DNA of 9,060 bases from an uncultured cyanobacterium (GTDB taxonomy: Bacteria > Cyanobacteriota > Cyanobacteriia > PCC-6307 > Cyanobiaceae): contig CAIYSK010000403.1 of the NCBI GenBank assembly GCA_903928835.1, positions 1 to 9,060 of the forward strand, in the 5' to 3' direction. Both the position numbers and the translations under genes were made by a program. The notes beneath the pieces are model-generated. The model saw nothing but the letters and a program-made list of their open reading frames with translations. It made no database searches and was not told where the DNA came from. Shown here piece by piece: positions 1 through 6,556 of this stretch; the first letter of the stretch is position 1, and every line of letters begins with the position of its first letter.

Positions 1-188
1 CCAACGACGCCGGCTTCCGCAAGAACGACGGGGTTTGCTACGTCAGTGCTGCCCTGGTGGTGGATGAGGAACTACGCCTGTTCTTCAACCTGTTTGATTG
101 CCGCACCTGCGTGTTCAGCCTCGCCATGCCGGACCTGATCGCCAAGCTGGATGACGGGCAAGCCTTTGCCCAGGTCGATCTCGCCTAA
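1..188 (+). CDS. C-terminal end of an unrecognised protein (5' truncated by window)
   Basis: An open frame enters from the left edge (first full codon at base 3) and stops at TAA 186-188, giving 61 residues that begin NDAGFRKNDG and end AQVDLA. Codon use is GC-rich at third positions and fits a real gene. I cannot name it. The stretch with YVSAALVVDEELRLFFNLFD followed by 'MPDLIAKL' loosely resembles the last blade of glycosidase-like five-bladed beta-propellers, which often read 'G.v.dgd.l.isfG.nD....i....l..L'. This is a resemblance only, but it would suit the glycan genes next door. It converges on the pyruvyl transferase gene with a 10 bp gap and no visible terminator hairpin. The reading frame is fairly secure; the function is not. 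Confidence 0.7.
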   Translation, partial: NDAGFRKNDGVCYVSAALVVDEELRLFFNLFDCRTCVFSLAMPDLIAKLDDGQAFAQVDLA

Positions 189-198
189 AGGCCCCTTC

Positions 199-1335
199 TC
201 AGTCCCAAAGCCGCGGCTGGGCAAAGGCGGTGAGGATCGACTCCCTGGCCAGCCGCTGGGTTTCAGCAACGGACGTGGTGTACTCCAACGACTCCACCTG
301 CTTGAGGGTTTGCAGGAAGCTTGGGACCGTGAGCTCCTCAGGAGAAAGAGACACCAGACCCATTTGCTTGGCCAGGTCCTGATTTTTTTTGGAGGTGCCC
401 AGATTCATCACGGGTACACCTGCCGCCATCGGGAAGATCAGGCCGTGGAACTTCATCGAAATGGCGAGATCAAAATAGGGCATCAAAGCCAAAATCTCAG
501 CCGGTTCGAGATAGCGGTTGACCAGGTTGTAGAGAGGAGCATTGCGCGATGAGCGGGCCAGCTGATAACCCACGAAAGAGTCGATCGAGTTGTACCAAAA
601 ACTCAGACTGAAGAAGTAAAGGTTGTAATACTGGAGCAGCTCATCCATAGCCATGCGCAGATGGCTCAGATACATCTTATCCGCCGCCTCCCGCTCGATT
701 CCTTCAAGAACATTGGTGGCACCAATCGTCTTGTAATCGTAGTAGTGATCCGAGAGAAATACCGCCACATTCTTATTGCGCAACTGGGCTGGCGGCATGG
801 TGTTCTCGCAGCATCCAGCCATACGTTCCAACAACTTTAGGTTGCGGGCCTGGGGCTCCATCTCTTCAATTTGGCTCACTTGCCTAGGAGAAGGGGCAAG
901 GGAATGGACAATATCTGGCAGGAAATGGAAGGGGCCCCCAGCCCCCAAATCGGAAAGGAGCTGGGCATCCGCCTCACTCCGGATCCAGCAGGTCTTGGCA
1001 TACTCGAGGGTTGCCGTATAGCGGCTCAGCAAAAATTCCTTGGATCCAATATCGGCGCTGATGATGTGGAAGGGGGTTGCCGGCGGGATGTGTTCCCAGA
1101 AATAGGGTTCGCCAATGATCGCGCCACCTCCCACAATTAAATGGGCATTCCCTTCTGCCACCTGGTGATGGATCTCCTTGACCAAATCGATATTTCCCGC
1201 CAGCTCCGAAGGCCGAATAAACCGCAACTCAGCGCCCTTCGGCAAAAGCTCCTGGAAGGCCAGCTTGAAAGCCTCATCACCGGCATTTTTAGACCCGTAA
1301 TACCCAAATATATAAAAAATTAGCTTCTTCATCAT
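199..1335 (-). CDS. polysaccharide pyruvyl transferase family protein (CsaB/WcaK-like)
   Basis: This family moves a ketal-linked pyruvate from phosphoenolpyruvate onto sugars of surface polysaccharides. Numbered from ATG 1335 (378 aa), the N-terminal Rossmann-like motif FGYYGSKNAGDEA lies near residues 10-22, the glycine-rich LIVGGGAIIGE near 66-76, and the family's C-terminal signature as SMKFHGLIFPMAAGVP near 293-308. That signature is usually S-x-R-x-H; here Lys replaces Arg but His297 is kept. Length is normal for the family, and I see no signal peptide or TM segment. The frame also opens at TTG 1344 with AGGG 5-9 nt upstream, and a second ATG lies at 1332; I prefer ATG 1335 because the sequence from MMKKLIFYIFGYYG matches a typical family start. 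It is the last gene of the leftward glycan block, 58 nt after the previous stop, and is clearly less GC-rich than the two genes before it. Confidence 0.88.
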   Translation of the reverse strand: MMKKLIFYIFGYYGSKNAGDEAFKLAFQELLPKGAELRFIRPSELAGNIDLVKEIHHQVAEGNAHLIVGGGAIIGEPYFWEHIPPATPFHIISADIGSKEFLLSRYTATLEYAKTCWIRSEADAQLLSDLGAGGPFHFLPDIVHSLAPSPRQVSQIEEMEPQARNLKLLERMAGCCENTMPPAQLRNKNVAVFLSDHYYDYKTIGATNVLEGIEREAADKMYLSHLRMAMDELLQYYNLYFFSLSFWYNSIDSFVGYQLARSSRNAPLYNLVNRYLEPAEILALMPYFDLAISMKFHGLIFPMAAGVPVMNLGTSKKNQDLAKQMGLVSLSPEELTVPSFLQTLKQVESLEYTTSVAETQRLARESILTAFAQPRLWD

Positions 1336-1382
1336 CCAGAACAATTCGCACCCTGCGCATCAGGCTAGATAGACCACGGAAT

Positions 1383-1392
1383 ACCAATTGGT
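1383..1392. repeat. 10-bp perfect palindrome ACCAATTGGT
   Basis: A perfect inverted repeat lies in the 58 nt gap between the GT61-like gene (stop 1394-1396) and the pyruvyl transferase gene. It has no loop, so it is not a terminator hairpin. It could be a protein-binding site or chance; AT-rich palindromes of this size are not rare. Confidence 0.25.
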
Positions 1393-1393
1393 T

Positions 1394-2953
1394 TCAACCA
1401 TGACACCCACCAATCGACGGTACATCTGCCGCATTGGCGGTGACATTCATGCCGGAATGAATGGTTGCAGCGATCAGGGCCATGGTGAGCTCTACCGCTA
1501 CATCAATATCCAGAATGCGAAAGGGGCGATTGCGTTGCTCCAACGGTGGAATCGCCGTTGGACTCGCTTCCTGGGCAAACAGGGCAGGAGGCAGGGTGGC
1601 CACCACGCCCGCCCCCTCACACTGCTGGCGATGCCAGCTGGCAATGGCTGCAGCGTCGGCTGATCCCACCAGCACCAGCCCAGGAATCTGGGGTCTAAGC
1701 CAGCCCACCTTGTGCTGCATCGTTCCCTCGTGGGTCACGTAGAACCGGATCCCCTCGCTGCGTTGCAACCAGGCCGGAAAGCCCAACCCAGAAAGGTTCT
1801 CCAGCTGGGATCCACCACAGGCCGTGATGATCCGCCCTATCCGGGCGGTGCAGGCCTGCTCCCGCTGCTCCACCACCCCAACGCCGCGGCCATGGCCCTG
1901 ATAGGTAAATCCATCCAAAAGAATCAGGCCGGATGGATAGGCCTGGCGCAGGGCCGCAATCAGGGCCCCGTAGTACTGCTCCTCATTAGCCAATTCCCGA
2001 CGGCCCGGCCCCCGCACGCCAAGCAAAATCAGGGGCCTGGCGCGCTCCGCCGGCAGGGGTTCGAGGGGCGCGGCCCGGAGGGCCGCCAGCACGGTTTGGC
2101 GCGCCCGTTCCGTCACCAAGGTGCCCCCCAGCCGAATGCTCGTTCTCTGGCTAAGCGCCGGGAGATCTAGACAGCGCACCCCAGCCAACTCAGCCAGGGC
2201 CAGCACCGTGTCCGTGTCCTGCACCACCTCCAGGGGCTGCCCCGATCTGAGCATCTCCAGGATGGGATCGAGCTCATTCCAAAGGAAATGGGCAAAATTT
2301 TCGTTCCCGGTCCGCACAATCGCCGGCCCCAACGGGGCAAACAGCCCGTCCTCGGGGCCTGGGGCTTGGAGCGGCTGGCCCGTCAAGGCATACCCCTCGC
2401 CGCACTCGCTGGAGAGCAACACCTGCAAGAACCCATCCTGGTAGCGGCGCAGCAACAGGCGGTTGCGGTCCAGATCGGCCCTGCAGCCCACCAGTTCATA
2501 GGTGCCATCATCCAGCTGGAGCTGAAAGCCCTGGCCCCGAAGAATCCACTCCTGGTAGCGGCGAATGGAGCGGGGATGGACCCAGCGATCCAAGACCTGG
2601 AGGTCCACCGTCGGCTTGTCCTTCGGCCCTAGGCATTCCGTTGTTGCCGCCAACTCCCGGGTGCAGGTCGCTGCCTGCAGGAGGCCTGATGCCGCCAGAG
2701 CCTGGCCCAGGCACTGGAGCGCCGCAGCCTGGGCCAGGGCCTCCAGGGTTGGCGTTGGGGCCCCAAGGGATCGGGCCTGATCGAGGGCCTGGCGGGCCCG
2801 GCGCTGGCGACTGGCCGCACTGCCCTGGTCGGGCTCCACCATCAGGGCCATCGCCCGCCGTAACCAGGGCCCGGGACCCCTGGCATCGCTGGGGGAAGCC
2901 GTTAGCTCCATTGACTCAGCCACCGGTGCCGCCAGGCCCCCGCCGGGCTCCAT
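1394..2953 (-). CDS. putative glycosyltransferase, GT61-like (tentative)
   Basis: This 519-residue soluble protein has no signal peptide or TM segment. Residues 1-110 are Ala/Leu-rich, probably helical and TPR-like. From about 210 it carries AIVRTGNENFAHFLWNELDP, which recalls the 'aHwl.D.lpr' element of GT61/DUF563 transferases. A Rossmann-like half follows (PLILLGVRGPGRRE at 307-320, SGLILLDGF near 341-349) and then FYVTHEGTMQHKVGWLRP at 404-421, resembling the family's C-terminal 'HG....n' region. Family membership is inferred from these fragments and from position between a GT2 enzyme and a pyruvyl transferase. ATG 2953 has AGGT about 7 nt upstream, so I use it, although it overlaps the GT2 gene by 52 nt. 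ATG 2911 (residue 15) would overlap by only 10 nt. The gene is very GC-rich, with strong Ala-GCC/Leu-CTG bias. Confidence 0.72.
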   Translation of the reverse strand: MEPGGGLAAPVAESMELTASPSDARGPGPWLRRAMALMVEPDQGSAASRQRRARQALDQARSLGAPTPTLEALAQAAALQCLGQALAASGLLQAATCTRELAATTECLGPKDKPTVDLQVLDRWVHPRSIRRYQEWILRGQGFQLQLDDGTYELVGCRADLDRNRLLLRRYQDGFLQVLLSSECGEGYALTGQPLQAPGPEDGLFAPLGPAIVRTGNENFAHFLWNELDPILEMLRSGQPLEVVQDTDTVLALAELAGVRCLDLPALSQRTSIRLGGTLVTERARQTVLAALRAAPLEPLPAERARPLILLGVRGPGRRELANEEQYYGALIAALRQAYPSGLILLDGFTYQGHGRGVGVVEQREQACTARIGRIITACGGSQLENLSGLGFPAWLQRSEGIRFYVTHEGTMQHKVGWLRPQIPGLVLVGSADAAAIASWHRQQCEGAGVVATLPPALFAQEASPTAIPPLEQRNRPFRILDIDVAVELTMALIAATIHSGMNVTANAADVPSIGGCHG

Positions 2954-3978
2954 TGGCTACCTGGCCCCCTCTGGCGGTACAGATACCAGAGGCGATTCAG
3001 GGCAAAACTGCGTTGGTTATCCAGGGCCAAGCCAGGCTCATCGGCCAGGGTGCGGCTCCCTGTGGGGTTGCTCAGGGCCATGGCGGCATGGGCAAAACTG
3101 CCGTCCACCCTCTCCACCGCTGGGTTGGCCAGGAGTCGATCCCGGTAGTCGAGGTCTTCGCAGTAGGCCGGATAAAAGCGCTCATCAAAGAGGCCAACCC
3201 CATCCCAGGCCAAAGCGGTGAGCAGGAATGCCGAGAAAGCACGACTGCCCGGCAGCAGGGCCATGAACTGGGGGCGACTGCCATCCATGGCCGCCAGGGC
3301 CCGGGCCAGCACCCCGCTGGGGAACACCACATCGTGGTTAACGATCAGGGCCAGGGATGCCTCCGGGAAAGCCAGCAGGATCTGGTTCCAGGCGCTCGCC
3401 ACCCCCGCATTGCCAAAGGGCCGCGCCAACCGCACCCGGCCCACCCCAGGTAGTCCTTCCGCCACCAGATCCTCGAGGGCCTGGCGCAGGGCCTGGGAGT
3501 TGGGATCGCTGCGCCCACCGCTCTGGTCAACGATGGCGAGGGTGTGGATGGGCACATCAAGACTCGCCACTAGGCGCCGCAGGTGGGCCAGGCCATTGAG
3601 GATCGGCACCCCCACCAAGGGAAGAACACCGGGCTCGGACCGGGGCGGCCGAAGCCGGGCCAGGCCCTGCCAGAACACCTCCAACAGCTGCCCATCGGCG
3701 TTGCGTTCACTCACGTTGGCCAAACTGCGCCACAACGGCTCGCAGCAGGCCCCAGTCCTGGTGGCCTGCTGGGGCAGCTGGTCCAACCACTCCAGCAACC
3801 AGGTCAGAACCGCTAATCGGGCTTGGCCCCACTCCCCCAAATCAAGCAACAGATCAATCGCCCGGGCCCTCTCCCCCGCCTCCAGAGCAGCCAGGGTGCG
3901 GCCAAACGCTTCGGCAAACGGCCCTTCCCGCCCACGCCAGGCCCCAAGGGCCGCCCGGATGGCAGCTTCAGATTCCAT
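2902..3978 (-). CDS. glycosyltransferase family 2 (GT-A fold)
   Basis: The protein has 358 residues. The GT-A domain spans about 118-330: the beta1/loop LVGVPILNGLAHLRRLVASL near 121-140, LAIVDQSGG (147-155), FGNAGVASAWNQIL (188-201), the metal-site equivalent LIVNHDVVFPSGVL (211-224; N-x-D rather than D-x-D), and the catalytic-acid region GLFDERFYPAYCEDLDYRDR (262-281; Glu274-Asp275). This is the layout of inverting GT2 rhamnosyl- or galactofuranosyl-type enzymes; donor and acceptor cannot be read from sequence. Residues 1-115 form an extra helical, TPR-like N-terminus. The start is ATG 3976-3978, which overlaps the kinase stop in TGATG. The frame could extend to 4098, but that part is the kinase C-terminus read in another frame. 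A cytoplasmic or membrane-associated role in surface glycan assembly is inferred. Confidence 0.86.
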   Translation of the reverse strand: MESEAAIRAALGAWRGREGPFAEAFGRTLAALEAGERARAIDLLLDLGEWGQARLAVLTWLLEWLDQLPQQATRTGACCEPLWRSLANVSERNADGQLLEVFWQGLARLRPPRSEPGVLPLVGVPILNGLAHLRRLVASLDVPIHTLAIVDQSGGRSDPNSQALRQALEDLVAEGLPGVGRVRLARPFGNAGVASAWNQILLAFPEASLALIVNHDVVFPSGVLARALAAMDGSRPQFMALLPGSRAFSAFLLTALAWDGVGLFDERFYPAYCEDLDYRDRLLANPAVERVDGSFAHAAMALSNPTGSRTLADEPGLALDNQRSFALNRLWYLYRQRGPGSQWSPAGAWRHRWLSQWS

Positions 3979-4991
3979 CAGCGGCACTGGCTGACCAGCC
4001 TCTGCCTGGCCAGGGTGTGGTTGCCCAGATGAAGACCCACCTGCAGGCCCCCGAGCCGGGATCTCCCCAAAACCAGCCTGCCGCCATGCTGCCTGCAAAA
4101 GCCCTCAGCGATGGCCAGACCCAAACCGCGATGGATGGGGGGAATCGGCGAGCCCGCGGGCGCTGGGCTGCCGTTGCCCTCCATTGGGGCGAGAGGGGGA
4201 GCTCCGTGGTCATCGACATTGATGACGATGTGGTCTGCACCCTTCTCGAACGACACCACTACGGGAGGGGAGCCATAGGCCAGGGCATTGTCGATCAGGT
4301 TATTGAGGCTGCGCTGTAGCAAATGGCGATCCAGCCGCAGGCAGACCGGTGGGATCGTGATCTGAACGCGATCAGGGCCGTAACTCTTGGCAAGCTTCCG
4401 GCAGAAGGCCTCCAAGTTCACCTGTTGGCGGGGGGGAGGATCGGGCGATTTGATCGCAATGGCATCCAGATCCCGATCAAGGGCCAGCAGGGCGTTGAGG
4501 TCAGCCTGCAGACCAGCCAGGGCGTCGGAGTCAAATCCCCCCCCGTGCTGAAGGGCCTCTACCCGCAACTGCAAGCGCGTGAGGGGTCCACGAATGTCAT
4601 GGGCGATTCCATCAAGGCGCCTTTGGCGCGATGCGGTCTTGCGGTTAAGCGTCTCGAGCAGCAGGTTGATGCGATGGCTCAGCAGCAACAGCGGAGCAAT
4701 GCCATGGCCCAGATCCAGGCGAACCCGATGGCGCACCAGCAGGGGGAGGGCCATCAGCAGTTCATTGAGGGGCTGCCAGAGCTGGCGCCAGAGGAAAAGC
4801 AGCAAGCCCAGCAGGATGCCGAGGCTGAAGCTCAAGCCAACCACCAAATCCCAATCCGGAGCTCCGTGGCCAAGGAGATGGCGCACAGCCAAGCCAGCCG
4901 CCACCACCACCACACCCACGGCAATGCCCACCAAACAGCAGACCAGCAGTTGTTTACGATCTTTGGCATTCAGGAGAACCGATCTCCTCAT
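3978..4991 (-). CDS. sensor histidine kinase, two TM segments, minimal sensor loop
   Basis: The protein has 337 residues. TM1 lies near 14-39 and TM2 near 48-67, separated by only about 8-10 residues, so there is no periplasmic sensor domain. A HAMP-like linker (70-120) leads to the dimerisation/phosphoacceptor helix GIAHDIRGPLTRLQLRVEAL (128-147) with His131. The N box is LNNLIDNALAYG (229-240) and the D box INVDDHGAPPL (257-267). The G2 box is GLGLAIAEGFCRQHGG (289-304). The usual DxGxG G1 motif is altered to DDHGAPP, and the ATP lid is a Pro/Ala/Gly-rich stretch (264-287) without an F box. The layout is EnvZ/OmpR-partner type. The start ATG 4991 overlaps the regulator's stop (ATGA), and its own stop overlaps the GT2 start, so it is the middle link of a coupled regulator-kinase-transferase set. 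Confidence 0.92.
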   Translation of the reverse strand: MRRSVLLNAKDRKQLLVCCLVGIAVGVVVVAAGLAVRHLLGHGAPDWDLVVGLSFSLGILLGLLLFLWRQLWQPLNELLMALPLLVRHRVRLDLGHGIAPLLLLSHRINLLLETLNRKTASRQRRLDGIAHDIRGPLTRLQLRVEALQHGGGFDSDALAGLQADLNALLALDRDLDAIAIKSPDPPPRQQVNLEAFCRKLAKSYGPDRVQITIPPVCLRLDRHLLQRSLNNLIDNALAYGSPPVVVSFEKGADHIVINVDDHGAPPLAPMEGNGSPAPAGSPIPPIHRGLGLAIAEGFCRQHGGRLVLGRSRLGGLQVGLHLGNHTLARQRLVSQCR

Positions 4992-5830
4992 GGGCGGCCA
5001 AGACCTCGAGCCGGGGCATCGATCTGGGAAGGGAGGTGCAGGGCATAGCCCTGGCCCCTGACCGACTCGATTGTCAAGGAGCCGTGCGACACCTCCTCCA
5101 ACAGGCGCCGTAGTCGACCCAACCGCACATCAATGCTGCGACTGGAATCCACGTGCACCTTGCTGCCAATGGCATGGGCGAGCTGGCCGCGGGAGACAAC
5201 CTGACCAATGGCGCGGCACAACTCCAGGAGCAACCTGCTGTCGCCTGGGCTGAGGGAGACCGACGTACCACCGGCCATCTCTAAACAGCATTGGTGGGGC
5301 GAGAAACACACCTCCCCAAGATCGATTGATTGCTCATGCAGGAACGGACCCTCAGAAAAGCCCTTGCTGGCTCCAAGCAAATGCTCACAGCGCAAGAGCA
5401 ATTCTTTGACAAGAAATGGCTTCACCAGATAATCCTGGGCACCGATTTCCAAGCCAAGAATCCGATCCGAGGGGCTACCCATACCCGACAGAATCAACAC
5501 AGGAAACGAGTGGCCCAATTCGCGCAGCCCTCCGAGAACATCTTGCCCTGTCTGCTTTGGCAGGACTTGGTCGAGAATCAACAGATCAGGCCGACCATGG
5601 GATAACGAAGCCAGCATGGGAGAAGGATGGTGAAAAAGATGCAACTCCCATTTGCAAGCCACGAGCTGGGGTGCCACCAAGCGGCAAAGCTCAAGATCGT
5701 CCTCAACCCACCAAAGCGTGGCACCCGGATAGCCAGAAGTGAAAGGACGCGAAACCATAGGTCTGACTATGTTGGCCTCCTGTAGATCAAGCTCCATGGG
5801 TTCTACTGGGACCTCCGGATAAAACTGCAC
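4988..5830 (-). CDS. OmpR/PhoB-family response regulator
   Basis: Numbered from GTG 5830 (280 aa), the receiver domain spans about 36-152. It has the acidic pocket WVEDD (Glu43, Asp44, Asp45), phosphoacceptor Asp87 in LLILDQVLP, Ser115 in LILSGMG, and Lys137 in YLVKPF. The C-terminal winged-helix DNA-binding domain spans about 170-268, with the recognition-helix region SRSIDVRLGRLRRLLEE and the wing IESVRGQGYAL typical of the OmpR group. It pairs with the kinase, whose ATG overlaps its TGA. The start is uncertain. GTG 5830 gives the longest form. ATG 5797 has a GGAGGT (5811-5816) 13 nt upstream, and ATG 5758 is the third option; all retain the full receiver. Autoregulation and control of the downstream glycan genes are expected for such pairs but not shown. 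Confidence 0.93.
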   Translation of the reverse strand: MQFYPEVPVEPMELDLQEANIVRPMVSRPFTSGYPGATLWWVEDDLELCRLVAPQLVACKWELHLFHHPSPMLASLSHGRPDLLILDQVLPKQTGQDVLGGLRELGHSFPVLILSGMGSPSDRILGLEIGAQDYLVKPFLVKELLLRCEHLLGASKGFSEGPFLHEQSIDLGEVCFSPHQCCLEMAGGTSVSLSPGDSRLLLELCRAIGQVVSRGQLAHAIGSKVHVDSSRSIDVRLGRLRRLLEEVSHGSLTIESVRGQGYALHLPSQIDAPARGLGRP

Positions 5831-6062
5831 CAGAACATCATCTAAAATTTTATGCGTGGGGAGATCGCAAGTAGGCCTAGAAGACGTCCACGATCTTGCG
5901 GCTCAGGCACAGTTACGGCTCGGTCACATTTTCAAAAGCTAGCTGATTTAAATCCTAATGAGTAGACGAGAATTGAAGCGGGAACCATGCAGCAGAGTTA
6001 GCGCGTAAAACTACCAAATCAGGCCCATCTACGACCCTGATCAATGCTTGACAGAGGGAAAC
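5831..6062. promoter_or_regulatory. divergent intergenic region with palindromes and an 11-bp-spaced direct repeat
   Basis: This 232 bp region separates the leftward regulator operon from a rightward gene and must hold promoters for both. On the minus strand TAAAAT (5847-5852) is a possible -10 box; it would start RNA near 5840 and favour ATG 5797 for the regulator, but I find no matching -35. GTTAC (5912-5916) and GTCAC (5923-5927) repeat with an 11 bp period, the spacing used by OmpR-family regulators. TAGGCCTA (5872-5879), AGCTAGCT (5937-5944) and GATTTAAATC (5945-5954) are perfect palindromes, the last two abutting. These are sequence observations; binding is inference. Confidence 0.4.
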
Positions 6063-6554
6063 ATGCAAAAGCAGCAGACCAGGCGTAGAATGGAGGAACT
6101 TAGCAATCCATCAATGCATCTCGATCAAAGCGATCCAATCCAGTCTGAACGGTTTTTCTCAGTCCATTCACTTCACTATTCACTGCCTGACAATCAGAAA
6201 ATCCTAATGCTGTCAGGCATTGTTGAGGTCAATTTAAAAGCCCCGGGCTGGTCCGTAGAATCAGCCAACGCCAATACATATCAAGAAGATCTCACCCTTG
6301 ACCTTGCAGTCCCAAATGACTTACTGGGAACCGGTCAAAGCTTCAAGATCACCCAGGCCGTCCCTTACATCGGGCTGAATAGCCTTAGCGGAAGCGCGCA
6401 TACTTCTTGGGGGGTCAACAACTTTTTAGTTAAGACCGAAAGTCCGGTGATCCACGCTATTCGACTACAGGCCAACTTGGATGTCTCCCGGAGCGGTGAA
6501 GTACTCCAGCGGATCGCCTATCAAGTGACCGCTCTTGGCATGGTGTCAAACTAA
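6063..6554 (+). CDS. hypothetical protein, 163 aa, predicted mostly beta
   Basis: I do not recognise this protein. The start ATG 6063 is preceded by GAGG at 6054-6057, 5 nt away, a better start than the in-frame TTG 6048. The N-terminus (MQKQQTRRRMEELSNP) is charged and hydrophilic with no signal peptide, and there is no TM segment. The body alternates hydrophobic and polar residues in short stretches (LMLSGIVEVNLKAPGW, LTLDLAVPNDLLG, VIHAIRLQANLDVS, IAYQVTALGMVSN), which suggests a soluble beta-sandwich or barrel. Codon use is balanced and AT-richer than the glycan operon, but the frame is uninterrupted and has a sensible RBS, so I take it as a true gene. It stands alone: divergent from the regulator operon, and ending 2 bp before the convergent glutaminase stop. 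Confidence 0.75.
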   Translation: MQKQQTRRRMEELSNPSMHLDQSDPIQSERFFSVHSLHYSLPDNQKILMLSGIVEVNLKAPGWSVESANANTYQEDLTLDLAVPNDLLGTGQSFKITQAVPYIGLNSLSGSAHTSWGVNNFLVKTESPVIHAIRLQANLDVSRSGEVLQRIAYQVTALGMVSN

Positions 6555-6556
6555 AA

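Noticed and set aside
189..198. Transcription terminator between the two convergent genes at the left end
   Set aside because: Only 10 bp and no stem followed by a T-run on either strand.
2641..3994. Long rightward open frames (270 and 258 codons) opposite the GT2 and GT61-like genes
   Set aside because: They are Pro/Arg/Ser-rich low-complexity translations antisense to well-supported genes, as expected from GC-rich coding DNA.
3979..4098. 40-codon N-terminal extension of the GT2 gene
   Set aside because: This stretch is the C-terminal coding region of the histidine kinase (HLGNHTLARQ) in another frame. The TGATG overlap at 3976-3980 gives a far better start.
4323..5061. Rightward open frames of 241 and 160 codons opposite the kinase
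   Set aside because: Gln/His- or Arg/Ser-rich shadow translations without a domain pattern. The leftward kinase and regulator motifs are unambiguous.
6048..6053. TTGACA as a -35 box
   Set aside because: No -10 box lies about 17 nt downstream, and the hexamer sits just before the RBS of the 163-aa gene.
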